From assembly GCF_900177675.1 (NCBI RefSeq), contig NZ_FXWM01000001.1, forward strand, positions 4,101,001 through 4,165,000: 64,000 bases of DNA, in the 5' to 3' direction. The notes beneath the pieces are model-generated. The model did not search any database and was not told the DNA's origin. It worked only from the letters and a program-made list of their open reading frames with translations. The stretch is from Bacillus sp. OV166. GTDB lineage: Bacteria; Bacillota; Bacilli; Bacillales; Cytobacillaceae. Within the stretch, counting starts at the first letter, position 1. The number at the start of each line of letters is the position of its first letter. The translations under genes were made by a program, and so were the position numbers. This document shows positions 8,948 through 17,301 of this stretch, one piece after another.

Positions 8948-9601
8948 TTATTCATTCTTCGAACGGCGATTATAATCCTTTTCAATTCCTTTTTTCCAGC
9001 TTCGATCTATCTTTTTGCCACTTCGAAGGTTGACCACGGCTTCATTTACCGCTTCATAATTTAATTGCGTTCCTTTATTGTCCGCGTGGTAATCAACGGC
9101 GAAGTCCTCATCGATTCCAAATCGAGCAGCAGTCGAAATGGCATCGATATTGGCTCCAAGGAATAGGAATTCCCAGCCATATTTCTCCTTTTGGTGTTGA
9201 ACCATTTTTTTGATTTTGTCGGCTGTGAATTCACGGCTGGCATTTTCCATCCCATCCGTGGTAATAACGAAGAGTACTTTTTCAGCACGTTCATCCTCAC
9301 TGGTTCTCTTTTGTACATTCACGAATTTTTGTATGGTAAAACCAATGGTATCTAATAATGCAGTGGTGCCGCCTACTTGATAATCTTCTTCAGTGATAGG
9401 AGAAATGCCCCTTACATTGATTCGGTCGTGGAATAATTCGTACTCGTGATTAAATAATACGGTCGTAACAATGGCTTCCCCTTCAGCCTTTTGCTGTTTC
9501 TTCAGCATCGCATTATAACCACCGATTGTATCAGCCTCAAGTCCTGCCATGGAGCCGCTTTTATCTAAAATAAACACTAATTCTGTTACATTTCTTTTCA
9601 T
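8948..9601 (-). CDS. VWA-domain protein
   Basis: This is a single von Willebrand factor A domain of 217 residues without a signal peptide, so it is cytoplasmic. The metal-ion-dependent adhesion site is complete: DKSGSM near residue 13, the threonine in GGTTALLDT, and the aspartate in TTDGMEN. The start at 9601 is used because GGAGGATG lies 8 nt upstream; the frame is open further, without a site. It follows a macro-domain gene by 77 nt on the same strand, so the two are probably co-transcribed. Cytoplasmic VWA proteins often act as scaffolds for partner enzymes. Confidence 0.9.
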   Translation of the reverse strand: MKRNVTELVFILDKSGSMAGLEADTIGGYNAMLKKQQKAEGEAIVTTVLFNHEYELFHDRINVRGISPITEEDYQVGGTTALLDTIGFTIQKFVNVQKRTSEDERAEKVLFVITTDGMENASREFTADKIKKMVQHQKEKYGWEFLFLGANIDAISTAARFGIDEDFAVDYHADNKGTQLNYEAVNEAVVNLRSGKKIDRSWKKGIEKDYNRRSKNE

Positions 9602-9678
9602 GAATATCATCCTCCGTTCTTTGATAAACAAAGGATAACACTAATCCATTACGAAATGGTCGCTTGGGAAGCGACATT

Positions 9679-10674
9679 TCAGGCACCGAGTATTGGCTGG
9701 TCAAAAGCAAATAAAGCCTCATTGATTTCATGAATATTGTAATTAGCATGTTGAATAAAATACTCAATAATCACATCAAATTTATTGCTGCGTGACAAGG
9801 TATAACCGGCTGCAGCTAGCAGCTCCATCGTTTCATCCACAGTTAATTTTAACGCAACGGCAAAAGCAATCGTGGTTTTCTTTTTCGGGGTATAATCGTC
9901 TTCATTTCGGATTTTGGAGAATAATCGCCGGTCAATATTCGCCCTTTTATACGTCTCTACATCCGTCATTCCTTTTTCATCAATGAAACGAAGCAGCCGC
10001 TCGGAAAAAGATTCATCGAGTTGGTCCAACAGGTTGACTAAGGAATACTCTGCTTCTTTATACAGATCCGGCTGAACAAATTCGACTTCTTGCGGTTGTT
10101 CCAATATATATCGTTCTTCTCTATTACGATTAAACGTGATTTCTACTTCTTCTACATAATGCTCATCAATATATTGATGAATCGATGTAAATAATTTCTT
10201 GCTTAAACCGAAAGAACCTTTGTCAAAAACAACCAGATAAACAAGCATATCATGATGTAATAAAAAAGAACCGATGGTCGAAACCGCGATTTGTAATGCT
10301 TCCTCCTTTGGATAACCATATATGCCAGTCGAAATTAATGGAAATGCAATGGACTCACATTGATGATTTTTCGCCAACTTCAAAGAGTTATAGTAACTTG
10401 CCTTTAACAGTGCTGCTTCATGTTTGGAACCACCCTGCCAAATAGGTCCAGGTGTATGTATGATATATTTGGCCTCCATGTTAAAGCCATCTGTTAAAAC
10501 GGCTTCTCCAACCTTGCATTCCCCCATTTTATCGCATGCTTCTTGCAACTCATTGACACCTGCCGCACGAAATATAGCACCGCATACGCCACCACCCATT
10601 TTCAGCGATGTATTCGCAGCATTCACAACCGCATCCACCTTCATAAGATCATGGCGAACAATTTCTAATGGCAT
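9679..10674 (-). CDS. macro-domain protein with C-terminal helical domain
   Basis: Residues 1-170 form a macro domain of the type that binds or hydrolyses ADP-ribose derivatives: VVNAANTSLKMGGGVCGAI holds the ligand loop, and ISTGIYGYP the second loop. Residues 185-330 are a separate helical region containing a helix-turn-helix-like part (TTIAFAVALKLTVDETMELL). The start at 10674 follows GGGGAGGGG at good spacing, whereas the frame runs 13 codons further with no site. With the VWA gene downstream it may form a small two-gene module. Deacylation of ADP-ribose or removal of ADP-ribosyl marks is the family's usual work; the fusion's job is not known. Confidence 0.88.
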   Translation of the reverse strand: MPLEIVRHDLMKVDAVVNAANTSLKMGGGVCGAIFRAAGVNELQEACDKMGECKVGEAVLTDGFNMEAKYIIHTPGPIWQGGSKHEAALLKASYYNSLKLAKNHQCESIAFPLISTGIYGYPKEEALQIAVSTIGSFLLHHDMLVYLVVFDKGSFGLSKKLFTSIHQYIDEHYVEEVEITFNRNREERYILEQPQEVEFVQPDLYKEAEYSLVNLLDQLDESFSERLLRFIDEKGMTDVETYKRANIDRRLFSKIRNEDDYTPKKKTTIAFAVALKLTVDETMELLAAAGYTLSRSNKFDVIIEYFIQHANYNIHEINEALFAFDQPILGA

Positions 10675-10829
10675 AAGTTTTCCCCTCCCCAAACCATTTT
10701 TTATAGTGTTCATTATATCAGAAAAAAATTTGATATTCTTAACAGTTGGTGCCTAACACTCTTTTACTGGTCTTTCAATTAATAAAGCATGTGAGTTTGA
10801 CAAAATTCGGGTTGTGACACAGGCACGCC

Positions 10830-10870
10830 CTTGATATACTTTTTATATCTGCTATACTTTTTATATCAAG
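10830..10870 (+). promoter_or_regulatory. repeat-rich operator/promoter region of the HxlR gene
   Basis: Two exact copies of ATACTTTTTATAT (10836-10848 and 10854-10866) lie inside a 9-bp inverted repeat, CTTGATATA (10830-10838) and TATATCAAG (10862-10870). HxlR regulators often bind such palindromes at their own promoters; autoregulation here is inference. Confidence 0.5.
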
Positions 10871-10898
10871 TTTTTAGATCTCTTTGGAGGTGGTTTTT

Positions 10899-11216
10899 AT
10901 TCAGATTTGCCCTTATTTAGAATACTCATTCCAAATACTAGGCAAAAAGTGGAACGGGTTAATCATTCACTATTTGTCCCTTTGTGAAAACAATTCAACC
11001 AGTTTTACAGAAATGGTTCAAGAAATTTCTAATATTACGCCCAGAGTCTTATCCATGAGGTTAACTGAACTCATAGAGTATGGTCTAGTGAAGAAAGAAG
11101 TGATAGATTCACCAACGGTAACGATTTCATATAAATTAACCGAAAAAGGGCAAGCACTTGTTTCTGCCTTACAGCCTATCCAGAAATGGGCAATTGAAAA
11201 TAAAGATAAGGTTTAA
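10899..11216 (+). CDS. HxlR-family transcriptional regulator (probable AUU start)
   Basis: This is a winged-helix regulator of about 105 residues. The N-terminal CPYLEYSFQILGKKWN matches the family's usual opening with its redox-prone cysteine, followed by the recognition region RVLSMRLTELIEYGLVKK. There is no ATG, GTG or TTG at proper distance from the strong GGAGGTGG (10886-10893). The first codon at good spacing (8 nt after GGAGG) is ATT at 10899. A TTG at 10884 lies inside the ribosome binding site and is unlikely. The gene is 22 nt ahead of a DsbA-family gene, which suggests control of a thiol or quinone/aldehyde stress response. Confidence 0.85.
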   Translation: MQICPYLEYSFQILGKKWNGLIIHYLSLCENNSTSFTEMVQEISNITPRVLSMRLTELIEYGLVKKEVIDSPTVTISYKLTEKGQALVSALQPIQKWAIENKDKV

Positions 11217-11238
11217 TTAAAAAACAGGAGTGATCAAA

Positions 11239-12162
11239 ATGAATAGTAAAAATAATATGATGTGCGATTTGGAAACAGGGGTTTGTGGCAGCGCAGGAGA
11301 CGAGGAAATGGAAATGATTGACTTTAATCAACCCAAAAAAACGATTAATCTTTATTATGTCACCGACCCAATCTGCTCCCACTGTTGGGCACAAGAGCCA
11401 GTTCTCCGTCGTTTTGAAGAGCAGTATGGCGATAACTTTACCTTCCATACGGTTATGGGAGGATTATTAGAAAAATGGGGCGATGGACCTGTCGACCCAG
11501 CAAATGGAATCGCAAAACCGTCTGATGTTGCTGGACACTGGAGAGAAGTTGGTGAATATACACGCATGCCAATTGATGGCACACTTTGGTATGACAACCC
11601 TATTCACTCATCCTATCCCCCTTCCATTGTATTCAAAGTGATTCATAAACAAAATGAAGCTTTGGCTCGTGTGTTTTTACGCCGCGTAAGAGAAGCGGTT
11701 TTCGCATTCAATCAAAATATTGCAGAAAAATCGGTTTTAGTTGAAATCGTGAATAATCTTGGACTTGATGGAGAAGCAATTGTAAAAGAAGCGGAGCTGC
11801 CAAGCGGACAGCAATTATTAAATGAAGATTTCGTGCTAGCTGCCAAATTAGGTGCCAGAGGGTTTCCAACGATTGTCATGATAAATGAGGAAAATAAAGG
11901 TGTGAAGATTGTTGGTGCTCGCCCATTAGAATACTATGTTGCAGGGCTAAAACAAGTACTAGATTCAGAGACTCTCCAACCTAGACAACAACCAGCGCTA
12001 TCTAGCCTGCTTGAAAAAGAAAAGCTTTTATTTTCGAAAGAGATTGAGGTAATGTACGATCTTGAAAAAACAGAAATTAACGATTTTGTTGAAAAAGAAC
12101 TTTCATCAACCAGTTTTCAAGTGAGGGAAATTCTAGGTGAAACCTATTTTGTGAAGAAATAA
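11239..12162 (+). CDS. DsbA-family (SpxH/FrnE-like) thioredoxin-fold protein
   Basis: The protein has a thioredoxin fold with CSHCW (a CxxC active site) after a beta strand at about residue 50, and a cis-proline region GARGFPTIV at about 215. This layout fits the cytoplasmic DsbA/FrnE group that includes SpxH (YjbH), the adaptor that hands Spx to ClpXP. It has an extra N-terminal segment with CDLETGVCG and a C-terminal extension of about 70 residues. The ATG at 11239 follows CAGGAGTG; a GTG at 11230 is inside that site. It is co-transcribed with the HxlR gene, so a role in thiol stress is likely, but whether it binds Spx is not shown. Confidence 0.8.
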   Translation: MNSKNNMMCDLETGVCGSAGDEEMEMIDFNQPKKTINLYYVTDPICSHCWAQEPVLRRFEEQYGDNFTFHTVMGGLLEKWGDGPVDPANGIAKPSDVAGHWREVGEYTRMPIDGTLWYDNPIHSSYPPSIVFKVIHKQNEALARVFLRRVREAVFAFNQNIAEKSVLVEIVNNLGLDGEAIVKEAELPSGQQLLNEDFVLAAKLGARGFPTIVMINEENKGVKIVGARPLEYYVAGLKQVLDSETLQPRQQPALSSLLEKEKLLFSKEIEVMYDLEKTEINDFVEKELSSTSFQVREILGETYFVKK

Positions 12163-12216
12163 TCACCAAAACAGTAACGGGTTCCGTTCCCCATCGCTAA
12201 CATTAAAAATGGAACC

Positions 12217-12259
12217 AAAAATGACTATCAAATTGTAAACTAATTTGATAGTCATTTTT
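12217..12259 (+). terminator. intrinsic terminator after the HxlR-DsbA operon
   Basis: AAAAATGACTATCAAATT pairs with AATTTGATAGTCATTTTT around a 7-nt loop, with a T-run at the end. Confidence 0.88.
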
Positions 12260-12372
12260 TAGTGGTATTTCAAGCTTTTTACAGAATAAGTGCTTAAATT
12301 TGTACAATTGATAATGATTACTTATACATAAAAAACACAATTGGTACTTTTTGCATATGCCTTTTGTCTTTT

Positions 12373-12477
12373 TTAAAGTCTATTGTATCTGCTTTGGTTT
12401 TCCAATATAGCTAAACGAATTAGCTTCACTTTTATTTCTTTACTTAATGAAAGCCATTCAGGTTTAAGGATTTTCAT
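12373..12477 (-). CDS. possible 34-residue peptide
   Basis: An ATG at 12477 lies a few bases behind GGGGGA and opens a frame of 34 codons starting MKILKPEWLSLSKEIK and ending in TAA. The composition is plausible for a small protein but I recognise no family. The rest of the stretch 12260-12685 shows no other supported gene; the AAA-protease gene reads into it from the right without a clear terminator. Confidence 0.3.
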   Translation of the reverse strand: MKILKPEWLSLSKEIKVKLIRLAILENQSRYNRL

Positions 12478-12685
12478 TTTACATTCCCCCATTAGAGTAT
12501 TGTTCAGTTTCAAGAAGTTTTTAAACAACTTATTTTGTAACAATATTCATCTGAGATGCAATTGTTTTTTCTACTAACTTTATCATTCCCGATTCCTCAA
12601 ACTTTTTAACATTTTTCGTTTTCCATTTTATTTGAATTTTCTACATTTTTTTCATTTACTGTTTTGAATCGTAAGGAAACACCGT

Positions 12686-14434
12686 TTAATAATCGGACTC
12701 TTTTGATTCATCGGCGCTATCCTCTGCTGGAATAACAGAAGCCTCCAGCGCAGGGGAATCAAAATACTCCATAACTTTTACCTTTGGCGGCTCTGGCCGA
12801 CTTTGACCATACAAACGCACGTAGATTTCTTCAATTTCCTCTCCTGTCAAATCGCCCCGCTTCAGCAATTCTTCTGCAATTGAATGGACAAAGTCGGCGT
12901 TTTCATTTACTAGCTTCTTTACTTGAAGCATTTGGTCTTTTAACAACACGTTGATTTTTGGACGGAGCGCTCTAAGTCCATCGATTCGAGAACCTATCGC
13001 CAGCCAGCTGAACAGCTCATCTCCCATACCTACCATTCCAAGGTAGGCGCCAGCTAACAGCGTAGCATGCTGCAGGTCGGAGGTGACTCCGTTTAATTTC
13101 TTGAAGAGGAACTCTTCTTCCACCGCCCGTGCAGCCAGACACACCTGGATTTCTGCTAGGATTTCGCTATCGCTTCTATTATACCGCTCCTCTGTCGGCT
13201 TGGTGGCTGCAAGACCTAGCGCACTGCCCCTGCGGATAATTGTTACCTTCCAAACCCGTTCGTGCGGCTTCAATAGATACTGAGCGACTGCATGGCCGGC
13301 CTCATGGTAGGCGACATTACGCTTCTCATCTTCCATCATAGAGCTCAGAGGCTGCTTTAGTCCCCACTCATAAGTCTCCATGGCGGCCCGGAAGTCCTCG
13401 TAGCTTGCTAACTGCGCACCATGTTGGTGTGCAATTACAACAGACTCATTAACGATGTGTTTGATTTGTGCTGGGCTATAACCAATCGTATCAAGTGCAG
13501 CCTTCTCAGGTGTAAGAGTAGCGTCCCTTTTTACCTTTTCGAGGTAATAGTTGAATACGTCCACCCTTCCATCATAATCTGGGGAATCGACCCAAAGCTT
13601 CCGATCAAATCTGCCGGGACGGAGCAGCGCCTGATCGAGTACATCGGGCAGATTGGTTGCTCCGATTGTCAGCACTGCAGGGCGTTCTGCTTTTTTGCGC
13701 CGCAACCCAAGTGAACGTAGCAATTTGGCAATCTTGGAGTTATCAATATTTGGCGGGTCCATCTGTAGAAGCAGCTCATTAAGCAGGCCCGAACCCATGC
13801 CCGCCATGCCCAGCATCCCACCCATACCACCACCGCCGCCTCCTGCCGAACGACTCATTCCGATTGCATCGATTTCGTCGATAAAGATAATACAGGCGCC
13901 GTATACTTTCGCAAGCTTCCTCGCCTTCCTATAGAGGCCCAGCACCTTCAGGTTGCCGACACCGAAGAACATATTTTGAAAACTAGGAGCCGATGCGTAA
14001 GCAAAGGGAACCTGCGCTTCGTTCGCAATTACCTGTGCCAAATAGGACTTTCCAGTGCCAGGGGGCCCACATAACATCAACCCTCGTATCGCCTCACCAC
14101 CCATGTCCTTAAACTCCTTGACGCCCTTTAGCAAAACGACAATCCGCTTGGCATTATCAACGATTTCGGGATTTCCTCGGTAATCATCCCAAGTCGAACC
14201 AGTCTCGCCAGGCAGAATCCAGTAAGTTCGTCCCCGTGCCAGGAACCAAAAAAGTGCAACAAACTGGATAATCATAAACAACATTGCAAAGAGCAACTGC
14301 AGCAAATAACTAACAATAGTCAACGCTACCTGCCAATAGGCCGGCCCTCCCCTTAAGAGAATCATTCCTAAGAAAAAGATGGCCGCAAGCCAGAGAAGCG
14401 ATTTACGCCACTTGACCCATTGATATTTCCTCAT
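12686..14434 (-). CDS. FtsH-like membrane AAA protease
   Basis: The 582-residue product has two N-terminal membrane segments (about 12-28 and 42-66) with almost nothing between them, so the extracytoplasmic domain of classic FtsH is missing. The AAA module follows with Walker A GPPGTGKS (about 123-130), Walker B IIFIDEIDAIG, then a glycine-methionine-rich insert, and DQALLRPGRFDRKLW (arginine fingers). The M41 zinc site HEAGH is near 370. The start at 14434 follows AAAGGTAG; longer in-frame starts lack a site. Codon use looks richer in G and C than in neighbouring genes, suggesting transfer. It is probably an accessory paralogue beside the housekeeping FtsH. Confidence 0.88.
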   Translation of the reverse strand: MRKYQWVKWRKSLLWLAAIFFLGMILLRGGPAYWQVALTIVSYLLQLLFAMLFMIIQFVALFWFLARGRTYWILPGETGSTWDDYRGNPEIVDNAKRIVVLLKGVKEFKDMGGEAIRGLMLCGPPGTGKSYLAQVIANEAQVPFAYASAPSFQNMFFGVGNLKVLGLYRKARKLAKVYGACIIFIDEIDAIGMSRSAGGGGGGMGGMLGMAGMGSGLLNELLLQMDPPNIDNSKIAKLLRSLGLRRKKAERPAVLTIGATNLPDVLDQALLRPGRFDRKLWVDSPDYDGRVDVFNYYLEKVKRDATLTPEKAALDTIGYSPAQIKHIVNESVVIAHQHGAQLASYEDFRAAMETYEWGLKQPLSSMMEDEKRNVAYHEAGHAVAQYLLKPHERVWKVTIIRRGSALGLAATKPTEERYNRSDSEILAEIQVCLAARAVEEEFLFKKLNGVTSDLQHATLLAGAYLGMVGMGDELFSWLAIGSRIDGLRALRPKINVLLKDQMLQVKKLVNENADFVHSIAEELLKRGDLTGEEIEEIYVRLYGQSRPEPPKVKVMEYFDSPALEASVIPAEDSADESKESDY

Positions 14435-14500
14435 AGCTTCACTACCTTTCGGAATATTCAGAATATTATATGAGGAATTAGCCCTAAAAGTGCCTAGAAA

Positions 14501-14513
14501 GGTGTCAGGCACC
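14501..14513. repeat. GTGTCAGGCAC repeat-family copy
   Basis: GGTGTCAGGCACC lies just upstream of the FtsH-like gene, with a partial inverted copy (AAAGTGCCT) at 14487-14495. It belongs to the six-member set found across the window. Confidence 0.6.
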
Positions 14514-14778
14514 TAATAAAGACAATTGTCCATCATATACGGACACCTTTAATTATGTTTAAGGCGAATAACTTGAGAATCATACTGATATTTATTCGTT
14601 GTCTAATCAGGTCATACCTTATTTATGTGAACGACATTAAGATTTCTTTCTGTTGAAGTGTTGTTAATAATTTCCATATCCCTATTAAAAATGTTCTTTA
14701 AATCTAGGCACCTTTTCCCTACAAAGGCATAGATAGATTTACCTATTCCTATGGACAAAATATTGCTATTAAACAATG
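14514..14778. other. gene-free stretch
   Basis: No supported gene, RNA or clear promoter was found between the repeat at 14501 and the terminator at 14779. Confidence 0.4.
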
Positions 14779-14804
14779 AAAAAGCCCTCCATGTAGGAAG
14801 GCTT
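14779..14804 (-). terminator. intrinsic terminator of the small membrane protein gene
   Basis: On the minus strand AAGCCTTCC pairs with GGAGGGCTT around a 5-nt loop, followed by TTTTC. It lies 8 nt past the stop of the gene at 14813. Confidence 0.8.
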
Positions 14805-14812
14805 CACCTTGC

Positions 14813-15106
14813 TTATTTAATTAATTTATTTTTAATGTCCAATAAATATTTGAGTACAGCTGCTATACCGCTTATGAAATAGAATGTTATCAGAATCCAT
14901 CCTGTTGGATCTATTGGAAACATGGTTATTAGAATGTTCAACGGCAAAACAATATATACGATATCCTTTAAATAATCTAAAACAAATGTGGGATCGAACT
15001 TGCCTGCCCAAAAAGATTGGAAGAATGCAATAAGAAAATTAAGAATCATTAGTCCAAATACAGCCCACATTGTGTAGAGCATCCAGTCTGAAAGTGTAAA
15101 GCCCAT
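14813..15106 (-). CDS. small three-helix membrane protein, function unknown
   Basis: The 97-residue protein has three hydrophobic segments (about 10-30, 45-63, 69-88) and a lysine-rich end. No family is recognised. The start is supported by AAGGTGGTGA ahead of the ATG at 15106, and a terminator follows closely, so it is a real, singly transcribed gene. Size and topology resemble some holin-like or stress membrane proteins, but nothing in the sequence decides this. Confidence 0.7.
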   Translation of the reverse strand: MGFTLSDWMLYTMWAVFGLMILNFLIAFFQSFWAGKFDPTFVLDYLKDIVYIVLPLNILITMFPIDPTGWILITFYFISGIAAVLKYLLDIKNKLIK

Positions 15107-15404
15107 TTATCATCACCACCTTACAATATACTATGCTAGTAATAATGTAAGGTGAAGACGACAACAAGTTAAATTAACAAAATTTTCAGAAATAAGAAGT
15201 TAAATAAAAAAAGGGTTTTTGGATTCTTAACCTGTATCTGCATAAATGTTAATCTACAGTCTTGCTGCATTTCCTTTTAGTACAGATGTTCATAATGATA
15301 GTTGGTAAAAACCATACTCTAAGTCAATTAACACCCGCTTTCTCCATCTTTCTATTTGAATCTAGCAAAGGGTAATGAAAATCATTGTGAGATTGATTGT
15401 TATG

Positions 15405-15430
15405 GTTTATTCACTTTGTTAAATGGGTAC
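15405..15430 (+). promoter_or_regulatory. sigma-B-type promoter
   Basis: GTTTAT and GGGTAC are separated by 14 nt, close to the general-stress consensus GTTTAA-N12-15-GGGTAT. It lies 38 nt upstream of the SDR gene's start, and B. subtilis homologues of that gene belong to the sigma-B regulon. The rest of 15107-15404 shows nothing else. Confidence 0.7.
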
Positions 15431-15467
15431 TGTATTGTCATCCCAAATTTATAGGAGGTAATATCAA

Positions 15468-16337
15468 ATGAACAATGAACAGTACCCAAGCAAATTACCC
15501 GCACAGGAACAAAACCAGCAACCAGGAATTGAGAAGGATATGAAGCCACTTCCAGATACGGAAAATTCGAACTACAAAGGAAGTAACAAGCTACAAGGAA
15601 AGAATGCCATAATTACCGGTGGTGACAGTGGAATTGGACGTTCTGTATCAATAGCTTTCGCAAAGGAGGGGGCAAATGTTGCGATTATTTATTTAAACGA
15701 AAGCAATGATGCCGAAGTAACCAAACAGCTGGTTGAGGAGGAAGGTGGAAGATGCCTATTAATTGCTGGAGACATCGGTGATGAATCCTTCTGTAAAAAT
15801 GCCGTACAGCAAACAGTAGATGAGCTGGGTGGACTTGATATACTTGTGAATAATGCAGCTGAACAGCATCCTCAAGAAAGCATTTTGGATATAGGGACAG
15901 AACAACTGGAAAAGACATTCCGGACAAATATTTTTTCTATGTTCCATTTAACAAGATCCGCGTTGCCTCACCTTAAGCCAGGAAGTGCGATTATTAATAC
16001 AACATCTATCACTGCCTATCAAGGACATCCAAAGCTGCTTGACTATTCTTCTACTAAAGGTGCAATTACAACCTTTACACGGTCTCTTGCCCATCAGCTA
16101 GCCGAAAAAGGAATCAGGGTAAATGGAGTCGCTCCAGGACCTATTTGGACACCACTTATCCCTTCTACTTTTACCGCGGAAGAAGTAAGTAAATTTGGAC
16201 AGGATACACCGATGAAGCGCCCTGGACAACCGGAAGAGGTTGCTCCTGCGTATGTCTACCTTTCATCAAATTCAGATTCATCCTATGTTTCTGGACAAAT
16301 TCTGCATATAAATGGTGGAAAAGTCATTAATGGGTAG
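15468..16337 (+). CDS. SDR-family oxidoreductase of the YhdF/YdaD general-stress group
   Basis: This is a short-chain dehydrogenase with a hydrophilic 45-residue N-terminal tail, as in B. subtilis YhdF, YdaD and YhxD. The NAD(P) site is GGDSGIG, NNAA follows, the catalytic serine is in NTTSITAY, and YSSTKGA gives Tyr and Lys. The ATG at 15468 follows AGGAGG. With 289 residues the length is typical. A sigma-B-like promoter lies upstream, so it is probably a general-stress enzyme of unknown substrate. Confidence 0.92.
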   Translation: MNNEQYPSKLPAQEQNQQPGIEKDMKPLPDTENSNYKGSNKLQGKNAIITGGDSGIGRSVSIAFAKEGANVAIIYLNESNDAEVTKQLVEEEGGRCLLIAGDIGDESFCKNAVQQTVDELGGLDILVNNAAEQHPQESILDIGTEQLEKTFRTNIFSMFHLTRSALPHLKPGSAIINTTSITAYQGHPKLLDYSSTKGAITTFTRSLAHQLAEKGIRVNGVAPGPIWTPLIPSTFTAEEVSKFGQDTPMKRPGQPEEVAPAYVYLSSNSDSSYVSGQILHINGGKVING

Positions 16338-16575
16338 GTAGATACAATAAAAAGGGATTCGCAATACATCCCCTTCCAGAATTAGAACTGAAACAGAAAT
16401 ATAGCCCATTTCCAAGCATATATTTTAAAAGTTTAGGACGGTTCCTTTTATAAACAGTGGTTACCATCCCATCCATAAGCAAAAAAGAGAGACAAATAAT
16501 TTACATTATTAATACAACTTGTCCACACCTCCCAATTTACTCCTACATTTAATGTAAAAAGGGAGGTGAAATTTA

Positions 16576-16962
16576 TTGAGTATAGAGGACGTTATTTCAA
16601 TTGGAGCAAATTGCATTGTTCAAATCAGAAATCGCTTTTTTCTTTTAGTAGAAATAGAAGTGGAAGCAGGTAATGTTGCATTCGAGGAATTTGTGTTTAT
16701 TCGTATATCACGACAAGAGGCTAGGACATTGTTAGATGCAGGAGTCCATCGTTGTGAAATTAGAACCCGCGTACCGAGATCGGATGATGTAGAAGTAGAA
16801 TTTATTTGTATCTTGATTGTAGATGGAGAGGCATTTGCAGTGTTTGATGTAGAAAACGACACGGACGAAGCAGTTCTTGTCGAAATCCCATTAGCAGCTG
16901 CACGTCGATTAATCCGCAGAGGTGCAAGGGAATGTACTGTCATTGACAGATTGCGAGATTAA
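16576..16962 (+). CDS. hypothetical protein with internal duplication (TTG start)
   Basis: The 128-residue protein is rich in beta-type sequence with two related halves: the EARTLLDAGVHRCEI region near 50-64 resembles the ARRLIRRGARECTV region near 109-122. No family is recognised. GGGAGGTGA (16561-16569) lies 6 nt from the TTG at 16576, so TTG is the start. No signal peptide is seen. Similar repeated beta proteins occur among spore coat components, but that is only a resemblance. A terminator follows. Confidence 0.7.
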   Translation: MSIEDVISIGANCIVQIRNRFFLLVEIEVEAGNVAFEEFVFIRISRQEARTLLDAGVHRCEIRTRVPRSDDVEVEFICILIVDGEAFAVFDVENDTDEAVLVEIPLAAARRLIRRGARECTVIDRLRD

Positions 16963-16994
16963 GATTTTTAAAAAGAATGAATAGATTACACAAG

Positions 16995-17026
16995 AGGGCT
17001 ATTTACGCGAATAGTCCTTTTGTTTT
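16995..17026 (+). terminator. intrinsic terminator
   Basis: AGGGCTATT pairs with AATAGTCCT, followed by TTTGTTTTTT, 33 nt past the stop of the preceding gene. Confidence 0.8.
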
Positions 17027-17053
17027 TTATAATTAGGCTGTTTTAAACTAGAT

Positions 17054-17142
17054 TGTTGATTTCCGCTCCAGGCGCTTCGCTTTCCGAGGGCGGGTTCGTG
17101 GAGCCTCCCGCAGGAGTCTCGCGCCCTCCGCTCCAATCAACA
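17054..17142. repeat. Bacillaceae-type dispersed palindromic element
   Basis: An 89-bp G+C-rich block is bounded by TGTTGATT and AATCAACA, with inner CCGCTCC and GCTCC motifs and the phrase GCAGGAGTCTCGCGCC. I recognise this kind of sequence as a common intergenic repeat in Bacillus-group genomes. It stands out sharply from the AT-rich surroundings. The function is not established. Confidence 0.65.
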
Positions 17143-17301
17143 GGGTCACAATATCAGCAATTACCTTTAACACAACCTCTTATAAAAATAAAAGGATCAT
17201 TATATTTTTCTATATCGTATCCACGCATAAATATTTTGGATGATGATGGGTAATTTATTATAGTCTGAAGGTTATTAAGGTACATTTATAGGAGGAAAGA
17301 A

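Noticed and set aside
15371..15388. Fur-like box (TAATGAAAATCATT) upstream of the SDR gene
   Set aside because: Only part of the Fur consensus matches, and the SDR has a better-supported sigma-B promoter.
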